From CAWHOW01 sp050013795 (GTDB lineage: Bacteria; Bacteroidota; Bacteroidia; Bacteroidales; CG2-30-32-10): a stretch of 8,161 bases of DNA. Below the pieces are notes generated by a model. The model was given only the letters and a program-made list of their open reading frames with translations. It ran no database searches and had not been told where the DNA came from. The stretch spans positions 1 to 8,161 of the forward strand of contig JBEKEO010000143.1 in NCBI GenBank assembly GCA_050013795.1, written 5' to 3'. Positions 7,601 to 8,161 of this stretch are shown here, piece by piece. Numbering within the stretch: the stretch's first letter is position 1; the number at the start of each line of letters is the position of its first letter. The position numbers and the translations under genes were made by a program.

Positions 7601-8161
7601 TCTTACTATCAGGAAAAATCCGCTAACAAAATATTCGCCCGAATCTATTTACAATGGGCCTGATTACATTTCGATTTCCGGAGCATTCAATGTTGGTGCA
7701 CCCCGCATGGGAGATATTCAGTTATTCCTCGAGTATCAAAACCCTCTGACCATGAAGATCAAAACTGTTCAAACAGATTTTGAAGGACAGGGATTTGTGC
7801 ATTTTGTAGCAAGAGATCCGGGCAATAATGTTCCCAATATTACAATTACACAAGATCAGGTTACAATACTTGGAAATGTTGTTGAGGAACCCACTAAAAC
7901 ATTCAATGAGATACCTTCTACTTTCTTTGCAGTTGTCGGTGGTTCTTCATTCTATACAGGAGGCAATCCAGTGTATAAAGTTGAAATGGATAAAAATTTC
8001 ATAACTCAACTTACCAGCGATGGTAATGCTCCAAGCAATAAAGGCTCCAGCCTGCAAATTGCACAAGGCGGGATGAGTGTTGTAAATAATGACTGGTCGC
8101 TTCTGACTTATGAAGGTTATATGAGCAGCAATACGCCCGAAAAGGATACAAAACCGGCTTA
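1557..8161 (+). CDS. Giant exported multidomain surface protein (fnIII / TANFOR-like / TTR-like repeats), 3'-truncated
   Basis: One frame of 2201 complete codons with no stop, leaving the window at a partial TA- codon. ATG 1557 is chosen because it starts a clean Sec signal peptide: basic MIRKYIKN, hydrophobic core LLTLLIIVTGL, and predicted cleavage after A25 (VNA|Q). There is no lipobox, so it is not a lipoprotein. Mature protein in order: N-terminal module 26-170 (ISVSVTVTPPYTY at 29-41; C139 and C159 may pair); fnIII-like domain 172-288 (NVIFSW ending at W197, RNPNDAM, AGHTYAFTVTAKDP); second Ig/fnIII-like domain 302-430 (W325, W327); two diverged composite units 446-692 and 787-1163; transthyretin-like domains 1207-1566; unassigned beta-rich region 1624-2201. 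The N-terminal half resembles, from memory, giant Bacteroidota proteins with the TANFOR label (after Tannerella forsythia). No catalytic motif was seen. The C-terminus is missing, so a type IX secretion sorting domain can be neither shown nor excluded. Likely role: surface-exposed adhesive or structural protein, possibly working with the upstream barrel (inference). The protein call is firm; the function is not. Confidence 0.85.
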   Translation, partial: MIRKYIKNCLLTLLIIVTGLSFVNAQNSISVSVTVTPPYTYKLSDYYSKVIATLINHSSTGRPIEVKLKGVIKGDNGITLSSVNFVNTTSPIILMYGVPKVLTSTDISNIFNINNLSLTGISKSNLLTNGLPGGIYNFCINAYDYYSGILLTPDDPNTCSADINLPNLTNIEPPQIIKPTENENIILTSPQNVIFSWTFPAGATPGLQYVLRIVDVIPATRNPNDAMSSAVYPYFFEQTLTSNAFVYGPSQPQLKAGHTYAFTVTAKDPFFKVHFKNNGTSETGYFNCVNYNINADSNITLNFINPNSKKNFIEANSETNFLINWNWFNANFNPDTLFISDTIYKKFKVKKYQISVVNSAKIIKKSQKPVSFSRDINETNNMLISYLSLPVRTADSLGFVDSCWYQATVKAFDAQSHLVSTAASVDFQYRKIKDVEPSLQIPVSAVIKYIFKDSVGTLFNATNTPVEICVLKKSNTVTATVPLTVINNVSYQNIAYASATTDNNGVIHTQISVPLLYLTGDSLYFRIQMPDKYYIDKNFSMLRIHAVNRDTSLSFGQQVALTYGYSLKLYVKKAYTTYLINENKGNLDISLQDSMYNSNVSGFHYISSKDGMVYAVEKKEIAAGITVVLYRKNKKNYVPPVEGSISDYSKTSGFTEVARGVTVKESDTSTYVKFNRLLSSIFNGDEYYILALNGSNYSIPNTNTHSLKPKIIDVKNNNQQVNIGSYNIQAFSVNPYLSFAYTDAGFIAQEMPLKVSLPVSITSDDSLYRKITATYNIVSTKPPTSLVKGRIMYHWKSDAGDQLRPYANSKFKVVTDYLVNGKPIGPVTTFSHSGYGYQFNELFFVPQGQNDYTGGMELLDCNATMAVGQTDDQGNFVADVVNVNQKGSLGNGYIVDKGWSSSDQPPQILPGGTISINDIMNPVINPDPGYNNFGYSGLQGLETSTIANEGIQNSINTNSISFNTSTNSFDIGFGGAGLIKGLLKGSQMNMHGPNGACMLKYETPNDGEQLVTFQRVYRIVPENEYIYPTKETFVVNAFETLNIPDPLKSYVKEVSVKVNLKDPKANNLDQMKVTVFRSLADKTPDLPMGEGNGKYKMSELISPQYHTTGETYNNTNANNLQTGGNVFNQQFELLWPDTSNNSDGSITFTTLCEGFEDYYIEACSDPTGQTTYQATFSSVKTDVVGLSDPGYFLGEKSPDPIVINMTLQPLPSRALIRVLDNASKNSIPGSKGGKVTIKDSYSSNSYSTFVDNYGYVEFLDNQSPLSNFNQAYGTSQVSFNATANGYKNNISPNVIFTYNPTGSQFFYNFFLDPTGILKGHIVSLDENKKGVPSYIKVDSGQVVATDANGYFSGLPVPGVVGTKVFVIPKDVAYFDTLYQISPADTLKQTIDLKDYGVYRRKHRIQFVIQDKNYNWPTPIHLATVQLGDTIKKTNNVGVADYIFENVSVNNFTFIVRGPTGMNFIPQTLNLTNIESKSLVMVPVKLETGSEVKGKVTLDGNPVKNAKVYIDVSQQQSETNFFYSQNNTSTPLTNDANLVIAYSDASGNYDLKGVPVDNQTIYLHATLDTSFTVNGDIEPANIKNKTAITNLALTNYKAMFVNNIYGFPLTVEKIVPTNADSSQANVTGVVHWSKAISDFSLDEGNQVMRIEDVIFKSTLVNGRKVGVAQNSSVSIDDISSMKFRYLNKYNVKLTAVKPAGNYYQMYPEPLSISKENDLGVIKGEINIVDNSFNFPSTYLDFTNAIDNFYLAVKTGRTLITNISAVTSAMTETVTNNNNYFNFTAYFNAIQSLVTLYNSQPKKLYNLSNEKGEPITFKLIGFNANANPAKSFIDATGKIHLNVDLSCHIQNAQPADFSLNIDDMVLDDNKVYPASNSSPIKLALENWTLNIKNWSFSTAQGGIVSNEGMINTQVIDIPFNTFVLRSDLFLMDDFQMKNLKMAGGNIALQNINDKNAGLVFDNKTGTDMKPHWRFCISGSPAASLPVLADLSGQIQLNYIQILSNNETVFQLQQQSSPLTIRKNPLTKYSPESIYNGPDYISISGAFNVGAPRMGDIQLFLEYQNPLTMKIKTVQTDFEGQGFVHFVARDPGNNVPNITITQDQVTILGNVVEEPTKTFNEIPSTFFAVVGGSSFYTGGNPVYKVEMDKNFITQLTSDGNAPSNKGSSLQIAQGGMSVVNNDWSLLTYEGYMSSNTPEKDTKPA
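2070..2420 (+). other. fnIII-like domain encoded in the giant gene
   Basis: Residues 172-288 begin with EPPQIIKPTENE, a typical linker entry to a fibronectin type III or Ig-like sandwich. The B-strand tryptophan follows in NVIFSW (W197), then the strand LQYVLRIVDV, a loop RNPNDAM, and the G-H-T-Y-A-F-T-V-T-A strand that usually closes the fnIII fold. I recall the combination NPNDAM ... YGPSQPQL ... TYAFTVTAKDP from many giant Bacteroidota proteins. The assignment rests on pattern, not on a profile search. Confidence 0.6.
2460..2846 (+). other. Second Ig/fnIII-like domain encoded in the giant gene
   Basis: Residues 302-430 again open with a NFINPNSKKNF-type linker and a core-tryptophan strand (NFLINWNW, W325 and W327). 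Then come strands KKYQISVVNSA and CWYQATVKAFDA, and the closing SVDFQYR. The layout follows the preceding domain (linker, N-F-x-I-x-W, Y-Q-x-x-V, A-F-D), so it looks like a diverged second copy of the same sandwich type. It is less conserved and the call is weaker. Confidence 0.45.
2892..3632 (+). repeat. Composite unit 1 of two diverged protein repeats
   Basis: Residues about 446-692 run in this order: an Ig/TTR-like opening strand (AVIKYIFKDSVG), a TTDNNG turn at 500-505, a YFRIQMPDKYYID strand, the strand YGYSLKLYVKK starting at 563, ITVVLYRK starting at about 625, then TYVKFNRLL and DEYYILAL (685-692). The same order appears in the unit at about 787-1163. Similarity is at protein level only; I see no DNA-level repeat, so the duplication is old. 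The layout recalls TANFOR-type tandem units, from memory. Confidence 0.45.
3915..5045 (+). repeat. Composite unit 2 of two diverged protein repeats, with insertion
   Basis: Residues about 787-1163: VKGRIMYHWKSDAG opens the unit like a carboxypeptidase-regulatory-like domain, with QTDDQGNF at 869-876 as the turn. Matching unit 1 in order, RVYRIVPENEYIYP, SYVKEVSVKVNL (from 1049), MKVTVFRS (from 1071), SITFTTL and EDYYIEAC (to 1163) follow. Between the turn and RVYRIV sits a Gly/Asn/Ser-rich stretch absent from unit 1. That insertion makes this copy about 130 residues longer. Confidence 0.45.
4206..4544 (+). other. Gly/Asn/Ser-rich insertion within unit 2
   Basis: Residues about 884-996 are low in complexity compared with their surroundings: runs rich in Gly, Asn, Ser and Ile (for example NPVINPDPGYNNFGYSG and FDIGFGGAGLIKGLLKG). 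They break the otherwise regular strand/turn pattern. The frame stays open and codon use does not change by eye, so this is part of the protein and not a frameshift. It is probably an exposed flexible loop or linker; no binding motif was recognised. Confidence 0.45.
5175..6254 (+). repeat. Run of transthyretin-like (carboxypeptidase-regulatory-like) domains
   Basis: Residues about 1207-1566 contain three to four successive beta-sandwich segments with the pattern G-x-V ... P-x-x-x-x-V ... T-D-x-x-G-x-F. Segment 1207-1259 has SRALIRVLDNASKNSIPG and DNYGYVEFLD. Segment 1315-1370 has GILKGHIVSLDENKKGVP and TDANGYFSGLPVPG. Segment 1391-1465 is weaker (HRIQFVIQDKNYNW, NNVGVADYIFENV). Segment 1490-1566 is the clearest: EVKGKVTLDGNPVKNAKVYI, then SDASGNYDLKGVP. 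These domains usually act as rigid spacers in Bacteroidota surface proteins. The second and fourth are convincing; the first and third are tentative. Confidence 0.6.
6426..8161 (+). other. Unassigned beta-rich C-terminal region of the giant protein
   Basis: Residues 1624-2201 start at NVTGVVHWSKAISDF and alternate short strands with Asn/Asp turns to the window edge. Examples are LALENWTLNIKNWSFS, FVLRSDLFLMDDFQMKNLKMAGG, SGQIQLNYIQILSNNETVF and GDIQLFLEYQN. The regular in/out alternation suggests stacked sheets or a solenoid. A probably more helical island at about 1750-1800 (TSAMTETV, YFNAIQSLVTLYN) interrupts it. I cannot name a domain. I see no enzyme motif, and the region is cut off before any C-terminal sorting signal could appear. 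Confidence 0.5.

Overview
The window reads as a piece of a Bacteroidota (Bacteroidetes) genome, coded entirely on the + strand. The DNA is AT-rich and the proteins are rich in Asn, Ser, Thr, Lys and Ile. Both gene products resemble surface proteins of that phylum: an outer-membrane beta-barrel and a giant secreted protein made of beta-sandwich domains. I see no RNA gene, mobile element, CRISPR array, terminator or promoter. The two genes fill the window with a single base between them.

Layout. Positions 1-1555 hold the 3' part of a gene for a predicted outer-membrane beta-barrel; its start and signal peptide lie upstream of the window. Positions 1557-8161 are one uninterrupted reading frame of 2201 complete codons that runs off the right edge. 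I translated it codon by codon and found no stop or frameshift. It encodes a giant exported protein with a Sec signal peptide (residues 1-25). Next come a conserved N-terminal module and two fibronectin-III/Ig-like domains (to about residue 430). Two diverged copies of a composite unit follow (about 446-692 and 787-1163), the second carrying a Gly/Asn-rich insertion. Then comes a run of transthyretin-like (carboxypeptidase-regulatory-like) domains (about 1207-1566), and last a beta-rich region (about 1624-2201) that I cannot assign.

How they may work together. Gene order, the 1-base gap and the similar style of both genes suggest one transcript and coupled translation. From memory, barrels of this type sit beside giant fnIII/TANFOR-type proteins in many Bacteroidota, but I could not verify that here. 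The barrel may anchor, help export or assemble the giant protein at the cell surface. That is inference; no catalytic motif was recognised in either protein.
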